This document shows positions 1 to 8,293 of a DNA stretch of 64,000 nt, in pieces (the stretch's first letter is position 1; each line of letters opens with the position of its first letter). The stretch lies in NCBI RefSeq assembly GCF_900104345.1, contig NZ_FNJN01000001.1, forward strand, positions 620,001 through 684,000, written 5' to 3'. Source of the DNA: Microbacterium testaceum StLB037 (GTDB lineage Bacteria > Actinomycetota > Actinomycetes > Actinomycetales > Microbacteriaceae). Position numbers and translations under genes: made by a program. A model generated the notes under the pieces. That model was not told the DNA's origin. It saw nothing but the letters and a program-made list of their open reading frames with translations, and ran no database searches.

Positions 1-435
1 AAGCAGAGCGGAAACCCCTACGGCATGGTCACCGTCGAGGACTTCAACGGCGAGGTGACCGTGATGTTCATGGGCAAGACCTACGCGGAATTCGCTCCGA
101 TCCTGCAGGGCGATTCGATCCTCGTGGTCCGCGGACGCGTCTCGCGTCGCGACGACGGACTCAACCTGCACGCCCAGAGCGCCTTCGCCCCCGACCTCGA
201 AGGCCTCGACGACGCGGGCGGACTCACCCTCGTCGTTCCCGAGCAGCGCGCGAACGAGGCGCTCGTCGGCGAGCTCGCGCGGATGCTGCAACGTCACTCC
301 GGATCGACCGAGGTCGTCCTCAAGTTGCACAAAGGCGGCACCGCCAAGGTGTTCGAGGTGCCGATGCCCGTTCGCGTGACCGCCGACCTGTTCGGCGAGC
401 TCAAGGGCCTCCTCGGCCCGAACTGCCTCGGTTGA
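1..435 (+). CDS. dnaE: DNA polymerase III alpha subunit, C-terminal end (partial)
   Basis: This is the last 144 codons of the replicative DNA polymerase catalytic subunit; the gene begins before the window and is in frame from base 1. The visible part is the C-terminal OB-fold nucleic-acid-binding region (NPYGMVTVEDFNGEVTVMFM, then a segment resembling ILVVRGRVSRRD) followed by the small C-terminal domain that ends DnaE1 proteins. An internal ATG at 25 is not the true start because conserved sequence continues upstream. DnaE acts in the cytoplasm at the replication fork. The stop codon is followed by a membrane-protein gene on the same strand. Confidence 0.85.
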   Translation, partial: KQSGNPYGMVTVEDFNGEVTVMFMGKTYAEFAPILQGDSILVVRGRVSRRDDGLNLHAQSAFAPDLEGLDDAGGLTLVVPEQRANEALVGELARMLQRHSGSTEVVLKLHKGGTAKVFEVPMPVRVTADLFGELKGLLGPNCLG

Positions 436-530
436 CCCGCGCGCCCCCGCGGCGCGTTTCAACCCCAGCTCGTTCTGGACACCCCCTGGTTAGGATGACC
501 GGGCGCTTGCCGCCCTCCGAAAGGACCACC

Positions 531-1811
531 GTGACCGATTCGACCCCCCACGACGGCTTCACGCCCACCGACCCCGATCGCCTCGACGGCCCCCGTGTCG
601 ACGAGAGCGCGCCCTCCGAACCCACCGGTGCCCGCCGACAGGGCACGGGCGATCGCGCCGCCGACGCGGGCGACACCTTCACCCACGACACCGGCGCCGT
701 CGATGCCGGGTCCCGCGGTGCCTCTCTTCCGGCCGCGGCGCACGCCAACGCCCACACGGGTAGCCGTCCCGTCGTCGACGGCCGTGACGCCCGCCCGAAC
801 TACGGTGTCGGTCCGTTCTCGGTCCGGGAGGTCGCCCTGCTCGGCATCTGGGTCGTCGCGTTCCTCGTCTCGTTCTTCCGCACTAACATCCTCGAGTCCG
901 GTTCGAGCGTCCTGATCGGCGGGGCGAACGTCTGGCTCTCGGGCCTGTGGTGGATCCCCGCGATCGCCCTGCCGACCGTCGCCGTGGGACTGGTGGTGCT
1001 CCGTCGCCTCTCCCCGCAGGGCATCCGCCGCGTCGGCTCGCTCGGCATCGACCAGTTCGCCTCGGTCGCGTTCACGATCTCCGCCCTCGTGTGGGTCTCG
1101 TGGGTGTGGGACGCCGTCGCCGTGTACGCCTCGAACACCGTCTGGACGCGTTCCTGGGTCATCTGGGTCGAGGCCGTCCTGCTGCTGGCGGGTGTGGTCC
1201 TCACGGTCTTCGCGCCTTTCATCCCGCCGTTCTCCGCCGACTTCCGCGACCGTGAAGAAATCCCCGCTCATCGCAACGCGCGACCCATCCGCCCGGTCGT
1301 CGCGCGCCCGCGCACGCCCCGCACGCCCTCGACCCCGGGCTCCGCGCGTGCCGCCGCCGCCCACTCGAGCGCCCACGTCGACGCGGATGCCCCTACGCCC
1401 GGCACCTACACCGGCTCGACCGACCTGGCGCACGACCCCGCGCCCGCGACGAGCGTGCTCCCCGCTCACTCCGACGCCAACGACACCGACGTCTTCGCGC
1501 CGCTGCGCGCCGATGACGATCGTGACGACGCGGACGCTCATGATGACCACTCGCGCTGGGCTGCCCCGGCCGGCGACGAGCCCACGGCCGAGCAGCGTGC
1601 CGCGCACGACGACCACCCGCACGCGCAGGCGTTCTGGGCGCTGGCTCCCGAGGAGCGCGAGATCGTCGACGACTACGGCACGCCGATCTTCCGGATTGGG
1701 CCGACGGCGTGGGCGCTCGTGATCGAGGATCGCGGCGAGACGTTCGTCGTCCGTCACGACGACGGCCGCATCGGTTACCTGCACGACGTCTCCGGCGTCA
1801 CGCGCGGCTGA
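531..1811 (+). CDS. Four-helix membrane protein with long disordered ends
   Basis: A 426-residue protein I do not recognise by name. I chose GTG 531 because GAAAGG lies 5 nt upstream; an open frame extends further 5' but without a ribosome site. Residues 1-95 are Asp/Thr/Pro-rich and hydrophilic. Four hydrophobic helices follow near residues 99-119, 139-160, 177-200 and 209-230. A Pro/Ala/His/Asp-rich tail then leads to a folded-looking C-terminus with the segment EEREIVDDYGTPIFRIGPTA. Both ends are probably cytoplasmic. It sits between dnaE and hisD and ends at a strong hairpin, so it looks like its own transcription unit. Homologues of unknown function are common in Microbacteriaceae; that statement is from memory. 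Confidence 0.75.
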   Translation: MTDSTPHDGFTPTDPDRLDGPRVDESAPSEPTGARRQGTGDRAADAGDTFTHDTGAVDAGSRGASLPAAAHANAHTGSRPVVDGRDARPNYGVGPFSVREVALLGIWVVAFLVSFFRTNILESGSSVLIGGANVWLSGLWWIPAIALPTVAVGLVVLRRLSPQGIRRVGSLGIDQFASVAFTISALVWVSWVWDAVAVYASNTVWTRSWVIWVEAVLLLAGVVLTVFAPFIPPFSADFRDREEIPAHRNARPIRPVVARPRTPRTPSTPGSARAAAAHSSAHVDADAPTPGTYTGSTDLAHDPAPATSVLPAHSDANDTDVFAPLRADDDRDDADAHDDHSRWAAPAGDEPTAEQRAAHDDHPHAQAFWALAPEEREIVDDYGTPIFRIGPTAWALVIEDRGETFVVRHDDGRIGYLHDVSGVTRG

Positions 1812-1816
1812 GCAGA

Positions 1817-1856
1817 GCCTGCGAGCCGCCCGCCCCGCGCGAGGCGGCTCGCAGGC
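1817..1856 (+). terminator. Hairpin between the membrane-protein gene and hisD
   Basis: A perfect 14-bp stem: GCCTGCGAGCCGCC at 1817-1830 pairs with GGCGGCTCGCAGGC at 1843-1856 around a 12-nt loop. There is no clear T-run, as is usual for GC-rich actinobacterial terminators. It separates the upstream gene from the hisD promoter. Confidence 0.7.
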
Positions 1857-1861
1857 GCCGG

Positions 1862-1867
1862 TAGCCT
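1862..1867 (+). promoter_or_regulatory. Predicted -10 element of hisD (leaderless)
   Basis: TAGCCT sits 7 nt before the ATG of hisD, which puts the transcription start at or next to the start codon. No ribosome-binding site is visible. Confidence 0.5.
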
Positions 1868-1874
1868 TGAAGAC

Positions 1875-3176
1875 ATGCTTCGCACGATCGATCTCCGCGG
1901 CCGCGTGCTCTCGCCGGCCGAGCTCCTGGCCGTCGTCCCGCGGGCCGACGCCGCGCGCGACGAGGCCCTCGCCACCGCGGCGCGTCTCGTCGACGACGTC
2001 GCGCGCCGGGGCGAAGAAGCACTCCGCGAGCAGGCCGCCCGTTTCGACCGGGTGAGCGACCACGCCCTCCGCGTGCCCGCGGACCACCTCGATGAGGCAC
2101 TGCGCGATCTCGATCCCGGCATCCGTGCCGCTCTGGACGAGGCGATCGTGCGCGTGCGCAAGGCCTCCGCCGCCCAGGTACCCGCGCCGGTCGTCACCGA
2201 ACTCGGCGAGGGTGCGCGCGTGACGCAGCGGTGGCAGCCGGTGCGACGCGTCGGACTCTACGTCCCGGGTGGCAAGGCCGTGTACCCCTCGAGCGTCGTG
2301 ATGAACACCGTGCCCGCGCAGGTCGCGGGTGTGCGCGAGGTCGCCCTCGCATCCCCGCCGCAGGCGGCGTTCGGCGGCCGCGTGCACCCCGTCATCCTGG
2401 CCGCCGCCAAGCTCCTGGGTGTCACCGAGGTCTACGCGATGGGGGGAGCGGGTGCCATCGGCGCCTTCGCCTACGGGGTGGCCGAGATCGGGCTCGACCC
2501 GGTCGACGTCGTGACCGGGCCCGGCAACAACTTCGTCGCCTCCGCCAAGCGCGCCGTGGCCGGTCGCGTCGGCACCGACTCCGAGGCCGGGGCGACCGAG
2601 ATCCTCGTCGTCGCCGACGACAGTGCGGTCCCCGCTCTCGTCGCGGCCGATCTCGTCAGCCAGGCCGAGCACGACGAGCAGGCCTCGGCCGTGCTGGTCA
2701 CCGACTCCGTCGACGTGGCAGAGGCCGTCCGGGCCGCACTGCCCGAGCGCGTCGCCGCGACCCGCCACACCGAGCGCGTGACGGCGGCGTTCCACGGGCC
2801 GCAGTCGGCGGTCGTCCTGGTCGACGACCTCGCCCAGGCGACAGCGTTCAGCAACGCCTACGCCCCCGAGCACCTCGAGCTGCACCTCGCCGACCCGCGT
2901 CCCGAGGATTTCGTGAACGCCGGAGCCGTGTTCGTCGGCCCGTACACGCCGGTCAGCCTCGGCGACTACCTCGCCGGCAGCAACCACGTGCTCCCGACCG
3001 GGGGACAGGCGCGGTACGGAGCGGGGCTGTCGGCGGCGACCTTCCTGCGCCCGCAGCAGGTCGTCGAGTACGACCGAGAGGCCCTCGCCCGGGTGCGCGA
3101 CGCCATCGTCACCCTGGCCGACGCCGAAGCGCTCCCCGCGCACGGCGAGGCCGTGACCGCGCGCTTCGACGCGTAG
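1875..3176 (+). CDS. hisD: Histidinol dehydrogenase
   Basis: HisD (433 residues, normal length) catalyses the last two steps of histidine biosynthesis, oxidising L-histidinol to L-histidine with NAD+ and a catalytic zinc. Family signatures are clear: VGLYVPGGKAVYPSSVVMN in the nucleotide-binding region, DVVTGPGNNFVASAKR, GATEILVVADD, and SQAEHDEQASAVLVT with the conserved Gln and His around the zinc and active site. The C-terminal part includes YAPEHLEL and GSNHVLPTGG. No other his gene is adjacent. The ATG at 1875 follows a -10-like hexamer at leaderless spacing. Its TAG stop forms part of the predicted nrdR promoter. Confidence 0.97.
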   Translation: MLRTIDLRGRVLSPAELLAVVPRADAARDEALATAARLVDDVARRGEEALREQAARFDRVSDHALRVPADHLDEALRDLDPGIRAALDEAIVRVRKASAAQVPAPVVTELGEGARVTQRWQPVRRVGLYVPGGKAVYPSSVVMNTVPAQVAGVREVALASPPQAAFGGRVHPVILAAAKLLGVTEVYAMGGAGAIGAFAYGVAEIGLDPVDVVTGPGNNFVASAKRAVAGRVGTDSEAGATEILVVADDSAVPALVAADLVSQAEHDEQASAVLVTDSVDVAEAVRAALPERVAATRHTERVTAAFHGPQSAVVLVDDLAQATAFSNAYAPEHLELHLADPRPEDFVNAGAVFVGPYTPVSLGDYLAGSNHVLPTGGQARYGAGLSAATFLRPQQVVEYDREALARVRDAIVTLADAEALPAHGEAVTARFDA

Positions 3177-3179
3177 TCT
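3174..3179 (+). promoter_or_regulatory. Predicted -10 element of nrdR
   Basis: TAGTCT overlaps the TAG stop of hisD and lies 9 nt before the nrdR ATG, so the predicted mRNA would carry a leader of only about 2-3 nt. Confidence 0.4.
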
Positions 3180-3188
3180 GGCGGCGTC

Positions 3189-3680
3189 ATGCACTGTCCC
3201 TTCTGCCGCAACCCGGACTCCCGCGTCATCGATTCGCGCACCAGCGACGACGGCCTCAGCATTCGCCGCCGTCGCCAGTGCCCGAAGTGCGGGGGGCGCT
3301 TCTCGACCGTCGAGACCGCGAGTCTCAACGTGATCAAACGCTCCGGGGTCGTCGAGCCGTTCAGTCGCGAGAAGGTGATGTCCGGCGTCCGCAAGGCGTG
3401 CCAGGGGCGACCGGTGACCGACGCCGACCTGGCGGTACTCGCCCAGCAGGTCGAAGAGAACATCCGCCAGACCGGTTCGTCGCAGATCGAGGCGAACGAG
3501 ATCGGCCTGTCGATCCTCGGCCCGCTGCGAGAGCTCGACGAGGTCGCTTACCTGCGCTTCGCCAGCGTCTACCAGGCGTTCGATTCGCTCGACGACTTCG
3601 ACGCCGCGATCGCGCAGCTGCGCGCCGACCACGCGGAGCGTTCCTCCGGGCGGGCCGGCGAGTCCGACCCGGTCCAGTAA
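3189..3680 (+). CDS. nrdR: Transcriptional repressor NrdR
   Basis: NrdR (163 residues) is the nucleotide-sensing repressor of ribonucleotide reductase operons. The N-terminus has the zinc ribbon with CPFCRN at residues 3-8 and CPKCGGRF near residue 31. An ATP-cone follows from about residue 49 ([20 protein letters not shown]), which binds ATP or dATP. The end carries the [17 protein letters not shown] signature. It lies 12 bp after hisD and 10 bp before pyrD; no ribonucleotide reductase gene is in the window, so its targets are elsewhere. Confidence 0.97.
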   Translation: MHCPFCRNPDSRVIDSRTSDDGLSIRRRRQCPKCGGRFSTVETASLNVIKRSGVVEPFSREKVMSGVRKACQGRPVTDADLAVLAQQVEENIRQTGSSQIEANEIGLSILGPLRELDEVAYLRFASVYQAFDSLDDFDAAIAQLRADHAERSSGRAGESDPVQ

Positions 3681-3683
3681 TCT
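3678..3683 (+). promoter_or_regulatory. Predicted -10 element of pyrD (leaderless)
   Basis: TAATCT contains the TAA stop of nrdR and lies 7 nt before the pyrD ATG. The transcription start would coincide with the start codon. No ribosome site is visible. Confidence 0.5.
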
Positions 3684-3690
3684 GGCGGGG

Positions 3691-4716
3691 ATGTATCCCC
3701 TTCTCTTCCGTACGGTCCTGACCCGCTTCGATCCCGAGTTCGCGCACCATCTCGGCGCCCTCGTCATCCGTGTCGCGGGCGTGGAGCCGGTGGCATCCCT
3801 CGTCCGTCGCTTCACGGCGCCCGCGCCCGCGCAGCGCGTGCACGCTCTGGGACTGACGTTCGATTCGCCGTTCGGCGTCGCCGCGGGCTTCGACAAGAAC
3901 GTCACGATGGTCGGCGGCCTCGGCGCCCTCGGCTTCGGTCACGTCGAGGTGGGGACGATCACCGCCCTCGCGCAGCCCGGCAACCCGCGGCCCCGCCTGT
4001 TCCGGCTCGTCGCCGACCGCGCGGTGATCAACCGCATGGGTTTCAACAACGACGGAGCGGTCGCCGCCGCGGCGAAGCTGCGCCGCCTGCGACGAGCCCG
4101 TCGGCGCCCGGTGATCGGGGTGAACATCGGCAAGAGTCGTGTGGTCGCCGTCGACGACGCCACGACCGACTACGTCCGCAGTGCCCGTCTGCTGGCTCCG
4201 CTCGCCGACTACCTCGTCGTCAACGTGTCCTCGCCGAACACGCCCGGTCTGCGAGGCCTGCAGGCGGTCGAGACGCTGCGTCCGTTGCTGACGGAGGTTC
4301 GGGATGCCGCGGGCGACACGCCCCTGCTCGTGAAGATCGCTCCGGACCTCGATGACGCCGAGGTGCAGGACATCGCGCGTCTCGCCGTCGATGCCGGACT
4401 CTCGGGGATCATCGCGACCAACACGACGATCGCGCGCACGGGACTTTCGACCGATGCCGCGAAGGTCGAGGCGATGGGCGCCGGTGGACTGTCGGGGGCG
4501 CCGCTCAAGGCCCGCGCCGCCGAGGTGCTGCGGCTGGTGCGCGCCGCGGTGCCGGAGGAGTTCGTCGTGATCTCGGCCGGGGGAGTGGAGACCGCCGACG
4601 ACGTCCGCGAGCGTCTCGCGGCCGGGGCGACGCTCGTGCAGGGGTACACCGGGTTCTTGTACCGCGGTCCGCTGTGGGCCCGGCAGATCAACCGCGGTCT
4701 CGCTCGCGCCCGCTGA
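3691..4716 (+). CDS. pyrD: Dihydroorotate dehydrogenase (quinone), class 2
   Basis: PyrD (341 residues) oxidises dihydroorotate to orotate in pyrimidine synthesis and passes electrons to the membrane quinone pool. Class-2 features are the N-terminal membrane-associating helices (residues 1-40) and the class-typical GFDKNVTMVGGLGALGFGHVE, RMGFNNDG and VNVSSPNTPGLRGLQ, where the Ser of NVSSPNTPG is the catalytic base. LVKIAPDL and the phosphate-binding ISAGGVETADDV follow. The gene ends before a convergent hairpin. Its quinone link fits the respiratory genes a few kb downstream, although they are not co-transcribed. Confidence 0.96.
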   Translation: MYPLLFRTVLTRFDPEFAHHLGALVIRVAGVEPVASLVRRFTAPAPAQRVHALGLTFDSPFGVAAGFDKNVTMVGGLGALGFGHVEVGTITALAQPGNPRPRLFRLVADRAVINRMGFNNDGAVAAAAKLRRLRRARRRPVIGVNIGKSRVVAVDDATTDYVRSARLLAPLADYLVVNVSSPNTPGLRGLQAVETLRPLLTEVRDAAGDTPLLVKIAPDLDDAEVQDIARLAVDAGLSGIIATNTTIARTGLSTDAAKVEAMGAGGLSGAPLKARAAEVLRLVRAAVPEEFVVISAGGVETADDVRERLAAGATLVQGYTGFLYRGPLWARQINRGLARAR

Positions 4717-4744
4717 GGCTCCGCCGCGCGTTCACGCCCACGCA

Positions 4745-4774
4745 GAAGCGGCGCGCCCGAGGGCGCGCCGCTTC
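4745..4774. terminator. Convergent hairpin between pyrD and the DUF3043 gene
   Basis: GAAGCGGCGCGCC at 4745-4757 pairs perfectly with GGCGCGCCGCTTC at 4762-4774 around a 4-nt loop. It lies between two convergent genes and could serve both. Confidence 0.75.
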
Positions 4775-4791
4775 GTCGAAGAGGGACCGGG

Positions 4792-5364
4792 TCAGACCGG
4801 GTACTGTCCGCGCTTGACCTGGGCCTTGGGCAGGCGCATGAAGCGCATCTGGACGGTGCGCATCGCGGCGTACCAGCCGAGGCCCTTCTCGAGTCGGCCT
4901 TCGCCGAACTTCTCTTTGGCGGCCCGCTTGATGCGGATCGAGGTGATGATCATGTCGCCGACGACGAAGAGGATGAAGATCCACAGCGCGACGAACGACC
5001 AGTACTGGAAGAACGACACGGGGATCAGGGTCGCCACGATGACGAGGATCATGAACGGCATCACGCCCTCGCCGAGGTGCCAGCCGGCGTCGACGAAGTC
5101 GCGGGCGAAGCGGCGCTGCGGGCCGCGGTCGCGGACGGGCAGATACTTCTCTTCACCGGCGGCCATGCCGATGCGGGCCTTCTCGCGTTGAGCGGCGAGC
5201 TCTGCGCGTGCGCGGGCCTTGGCCTCTTTGGTGTCGGGCACGAGGGGGCGCTTGCGGGCGGCCTCCTGCTCGGCGCGCGACGGGGTCGCGCGGCCCTTGC
5301 CCGAACCGAGCTCCGTCGGCTCGACGGGGGTGTCGTTGGGTGCGGGTGCGGGGGACTTGGCCAC
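4792..5364 (-). CDS. DUF3043 membrane protein
   Basis: A 190-residue protein of the actinobacterial DUF3043 family, function unknown. I chose GTG 5364 because GAGG lies 7 nt upstream; the open frame runs further but over the divergent M20 gene. The N-terminal 100 residues are charged and Ala/Lys/Arg-rich (KSPAPAPNDTP, then a long basic helix with KARARAELAAQREKARIG). Two membrane helices follow (FMILVIVATLIPVSFFQYW and VALWIFILFVVGDMIITS), then a basic C-terminal tail (AKEKFGEGRLEKGLGWYAAM). It is divergent from the M20 dipeptidase gene, with a 46-bp gap. Confidence 0.85.
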   Translation of the reverse strand: MAKSPAPAPNDTPVEPTELGSGKGRATPSRAEQEAARKRPLVPDTKEAKARARAELAAQREKARIGMAAGEEKYLPVRDRGPQRRFARDFVDAGWHLGEGVMPFMILVIVATLIPVSFFQYWSFVALWIFILFVVGDMIITSIRIKRAAKEKFGEGRLEKGLGWYAAMRTVQMRFMRLPKAQVKRGQYPV

Positions 5365-5397
5365 GGAAAACCTCGGTGCTTCGCTGATCGGGAGATT

Positions 5398-5403
5398 TAA
5401 GAT
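5398..5403 (+). promoter_or_regulatory. Predicted -10 element of the M20 dipeptidase gene (leaderless)
   Basis: TAAGAT lies 7 nt before ATG 5411, in the only AT-rich patch of the divergent intergenic region. This spacing predicts a leaderless transcript. Confidence 0.5.
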
Positions 5404-5410
5404 TACCCGC

Positions 5411-6805
5411 ATGACCCTCGACCTGTCCCGGCAGGACGCTGTGCAAAAAGCAGCGGACGCCGGCATCCCCTCCGCCCTCTCCGACCTCGGCTCCCTCGTT
5501 CGCATCCCCTCGATCGCGTGGCCGGCCTTCGACCAGTCCGCGCTCGTGAAGAGCGCCGACGCCGTGGCCGCCCTCCTCGAGGGCACCGGCGTCTTCGAGG
5601 CGGTCGAGGTCAAGCGCGCGGCGATCCCCGGAACCGACGAGTTCGGCCAGCCCGCCGTGCTCGCAACCCGTGCGGCCCGCAATGGGCGCCCGACCGTGCT
5701 GCTGTACGCACACCACGACGTGCAGCCTCCCGGAGACGAGGCGCTCTGGGACTCGCCGCCGTTCGAGCCGACCGTCCGCGACGGGCGTCTCTACGGCCGG
5801 GGGGCCGCCGACGACAAGGCCGGCATCATGGCCCACGTGGGCGCCATCCGCGCCGTGTCCGAGGTCCTCGGCGACGACCTCGACCTCGGCCTCGCCGTCT
5901 TCATCGAGGGGGAGGAGGAGTACGGCTCGCGCTCCTTCGGCCAGTTCCTCGCCGACAACGCCGAGGTGCTCCGCTCGGACGTCATCGTCGTGGCCGACTC
6001 GGGCAACTGGGACGAGCGCACCCCCGGCCTCACCGTCTCTCTCCGCGGAAACGCGCGCTTCACCCTGACCGTCCGCACCCTCGAGCACGCGTCCCACTCC
6101 GGGATGATGGGCGGAGCGGTCCCGGATGCCATGCTCGCCACCGTCAAGCTCCTCGCGACCCTGTGGGACGACGACGGCGCCGTCGCGGTCGAGGGCCTCG
6201 CGGTGCGAGACGCCGAGACCCCGGACTACGACGAGGCGACGCTGCGCGCGGAGTCCGGCCTCCTCGAGGGCGTGCGCCCGATCGGGCGCGACTCGATCCT
6301 CAGCCGCATCTGGAACAAGCCGTCCATCACGATCACCGGATGGGATGCCACCCCGGTCGAGGCGGCATCCAACACCCTCTCCCCACAGACGAGCGTCGTC
6401 ATCAGCGCGCGGGTCGCTCCCGGGCAGGACGCGCAGGAGGCTTTCGCCGCGATCGAGGCGCACCTGCGCGCGCACGCCCCCTTCGGTGCGCAGCTCGAGT
6501 TCACCGACGTCGACTGCGGCGACTCCTTCCTGGTCGACACCAGCGGATGGGCCGTCGAAGAGGCTCGTGCCTCCTTCGCGGACGGATACGGCGTCGACTC
6601 GGTCGACGTCGGCATCGGGGGATCGATCCCGTTCATTTCGGACCTCGTCCGCGAGTTCCCCGAGGCGCAGATCCTCGTGACCGGGGTCGAGGACCCGCAC
6701 GCGCGGGCGCACAGCCCGAACGAGTCGCTGCACCTCGAGACCTTCCGCAACGCGCTCGTCTCGGAGGCGCTGCTGCTGGCCCGCCTCAACGCGCGGACGC
6801 TCTGA
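5411..6805 (+). CDS. M20 family dipeptidase / metallohydrolase
   Basis: A 464-residue cytoplasmic zinc peptidase of the M20 family, of the kind annotated as dipeptidase or Xaa-His dipeptidase-like. The metal site is intact: VLLYAHHDVQPPG supplies the first His and an Asp, LYGRGAADDKAG the bridging Asp, and FIEGEEEYGS the catalytic Glu pair. A dimerisation domain follows (NARFTLTVRTLEHASHSGM). The C-terminal PHARAHSPNESLHL supplies the last His ligand. ATG 5411 is chosen because upstream in-frame codons overlap the divergent gene and a -10 hexamer gives leaderless spacing. The substrate cannot be told from sequence. Confidence 0.9.
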   Translation: MTLDLSRQDAVQKAADAGIPSALSDLGSLVRIPSIAWPAFDQSALVKSADAVAALLEGTGVFEAVEVKRAAIPGTDEFGQPAVLATRAARNGRPTVLLYAHHDVQPPGDEALWDSPPFEPTVRDGRLYGRGAADDKAGIMAHVGAIRAVSEVLGDDLDLGLAVFIEGEEEYGSRSFGQFLADNAEVLRSDVIVVADSGNWDERTPGLTVSLRGNARFTLTVRTLEHASHSGMMGGAVPDAMLATVKLLATLWDDDGAVAVEGLAVRDAETPDYDEATLRAESGLLEGVRPIGRDSILSRIWNKPSITITGWDATPVEAASNTLSPQTSVVISARVAPGQDAQEAFAAIEAHLRAHAPFGAQLEFTDVDCGDSFLVDTSGWAVEEARASFADGYGVDSVDVGIGGSIPFISDLVREFPEAQILVTGVEDPHARAHSPNESLHLETFRNALVSEALLLARLNARTL

Positions 6806-6831
6806 TCGAGGCCGCGGGGGCGGGACGGGCG

Positions 6832-6837
6832 TAGACT
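6832..6837 (+). promoter_or_regulatory. Predicted -10 element of erpA
   Basis: TAGACT lies 40 nt before the erpA start. Unlike its neighbours this mRNA would have a leader, and the leader contains the ribosome site CGAAGGG near 6862-6870. Confidence 0.4.
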
Positions 6838-6877
6838 CGACTCGTCCCCGCGACCGAACAACCCGAAGGGCATCGCC

Positions 6878-7243
6878 ATGACCGACACCACACTGTCGTC
6901 CTCCGCCGAGACCCGCGAGCACGGCGTCGGCCTGACCGCGGCCGCCTCCGACAAGGTGAAGAGCCTGCTGTCGCAGGAGGGTCGCGACGACCTGCGCCTG
7001 CGCGTCGCCGTCCAGCCCGGCGGCTGCTCCGGCCTCATCTACCAGCTGTACTTCGACGAGCGTTACCTCGACGGTGACAAGGTCGTCGACTTCGACGGCG
7101 TCGAGGTGATCGTCGACGACATGAGCGTCCCGTACCTCGACGGCGCGAACATCGACTTCAAGGACACGATCTCGGAGCAGGGCTTCACGATCGACAACCC
7201 GAACGCCCAGGGTTCCTGCGCGTGCGGAGACAGCTTCCACTGA
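6878..7243 (+). CDS. erpA: Iron-sulfur cluster insertion protein ErpA
   Basis: ErpA (121 residues) is an A-type carrier that delivers Fe-S clusters to apoproteins. The three conserved cysteines are present: one in QPGGCSGLIYQ near residue 49 and two in GSCACGDSF at the C-terminus. The start is supported by AAGGG upstream. It directly precedes the cytochrome oxidase genes and a strong terminator; the Rieske protein QcrA encoded 8 kb away needs a 2Fe-2S cluster, so a functional link to respiration is reasonable, though that is inference. Confidence 0.95.
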   Translation: MTDTTLSSSAETREHGVGLTAAASDKVKSLLSQEGRDDLRLRVAVQPGGCSGLIYQLYFDERYLDGDKVVDFDGVEVIVDDMSVPYLDGANIDFKDTISEQGFTIDNPNAQGSCACGDSFH

Positions 7244-7272
7244 CCCCCTGACGCCGTTCTCCGGCGCCACGT

Positions 7273-7321
7273 CGAGAGCCCCCGGAATCCCGGATCACAC
7301 CGCGGAATCCGGGGGTTCTCG
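7273..7321 (+). terminator. Hairpin downstream of erpA
   Basis: An 18-bp stem with two mismatches: arm 7273-7290 (core CCCCCGGA) pairs with arm 7304-7321 (core GGGGG). It isolates erpA from the ctaC promoter. Confidence 0.7.
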
Positions 7322-7368
7322 ATGTCTCGGCACTGGACGAATGGCCTGAGAACGGTGAGAGGTTGCTC

Positions 7369-7374
7369 TAGACT
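7369..7374 (+). promoter_or_regulatory. Predicted -10 element of the ctaC operon
   Basis: TAGACT, 35 nt before GTG 7410, is the best -10 in the gap between the erpA terminator and ctaC. The predicted leader carries the GGAAAGG ribosome site. The -35 is not obvious. Confidence 0.4.
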
Positions 7375-7409
7375 GTCAGAGCAACATCCACGACCCGGAA
7401 AGGTGCATT

Positions 7410-8291
7410 GTGCCCTCCAAACGTCGCCTTCGCTGGGCAGCGCTTCCCCTCGGCATCGCCTCCGTAGCGCTCCTCTCCGGCTGCACCACGACCCAGCTCC
7501 ACGGCTTCCTGCCTGGCTTCGTCGATGACGGCCCGGCCGCCACGAACCACACCGACATGGTCGCAGGTCTCTGGGTCAACTCGTGGATCGTGCTCCTCGC
7601 GGTGGGTGTCATCACCTGGGGTCTCATGCTCTGGTCGGTCATCGCGTACCGCCGCCGCAAGGGCCAGTCCGGGCTCCCGGTCCAGCTGCGCTACAACATG
7701 CCGGTCGAGATCTTCTACACGGTCGTGCCGCTGATCCTCGTCGTGGGCTTCTTCGCCTTCACGGCGCGTGACCAGAACACGCTCGAGACGCAGTACGACA
7801 ACCCCGACGTCTCCATCACCGCCTATGGCAAGCAGTGGGCGTGGGATTTCCAGTACAACGGCACGAAGGAAGACAACTCCGACGCCGTGTACTCCATGGG
7901 TGTGCAGGCCAAGGCCACGTCCGACGGTTACGACCTCCAGGACGTCCCGACGCTGTACCTGCCGGTGAACAAGACGGTGAAGATCGACCTCCGCTCGCGC
8001 GACGTCATCCACTCCTTCTGGATCATCGACTTCCTCTACAAGAAAGACATGTACATCGGTCGCGACAACGAGTGGTCGTTCACGCCCACTCGTGAAGGCA
8101 CGTACGAGGGCAAGTGCGCGGAGCTCTGCGGTGAGTACCACTCCGCCATGCTCTTCAACGTCAAGGTCGTCAGCGAAGACGAGTACAACAACTACCTCGA
8201 CTCGCTGCGCCGTGCCGGCGACGTGGGTGACATCAGCGACCTGTCGCGTCTGCAGAACCTGACGACGGCCGGTACCGAAGGGAACGAGTGA
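7410..8291 (+). CDS. ctaC: Cytochrome c oxidase subunit II
   Basis: Subunit II (293 residues) of the aa3-type terminal oxidase accepts electrons at the dinuclear CuA centre. The GTG start follows GGAAAGG. A lipoprotein-type signal peptide ends in LLSGC (Cys about residue 29). Two membrane helices follow ([17 protein letters not shown] and [19 protein letters not shown]). The outer cupredoxin domain carries the CuA ligands: His in VIHSFWI, then [14 protein letters not shown] with Cys-x3-Cys-x3-His and the Met ligand. It overlaps ctaD by a few bases. In actinobacteria this oxidase forms a supercomplex with the bc1 complex, encoded here at 12.9-16.7 kb. Confidence 0.96.
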   Translation: MPSKRRLRWAALPLGIASVALLSGCTTTQLHGFLPGFVDDGPAATNHTDMVAGLWVNSWIVLLAVGVITWGLMLWSVIAYRRRKGQSGLPVQLRYNMPVEIFYTVVPLILVVGFFAFTARDQNTLETQYDNPDVSITAYGKQWAWDFQYNGTKEDNSDAVYSMGVQAKATSDGYDLQDVPTLYLPVNKTVKIDLRSRDVIHSFWIIDFLYKKDMYIGRDNEWSFTPTREGTYEGKCAELCGEYHSAMLFNVKVVSEDEYNNYLDSLRRAGDVGDISDLSRLQNLTTAGTEGNE

Positions 8292-8293
8292 TC

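Noticed and set aside
459..3905. A very long open frame (about 1,150 codons) on the minus strand
   Set aside because: It runs antisense to the membrane-protein gene, hisD, nrdR and part of pyrD; its composition is the mirror of GC-rich codon bias and it has no recognisable domain.
5153..7270. Long minus-strand open frame over the M20 dipeptidase and erpA genes
   Set aside because: Antisense shadow; the plus-strand genes have clear catalytic motifs.
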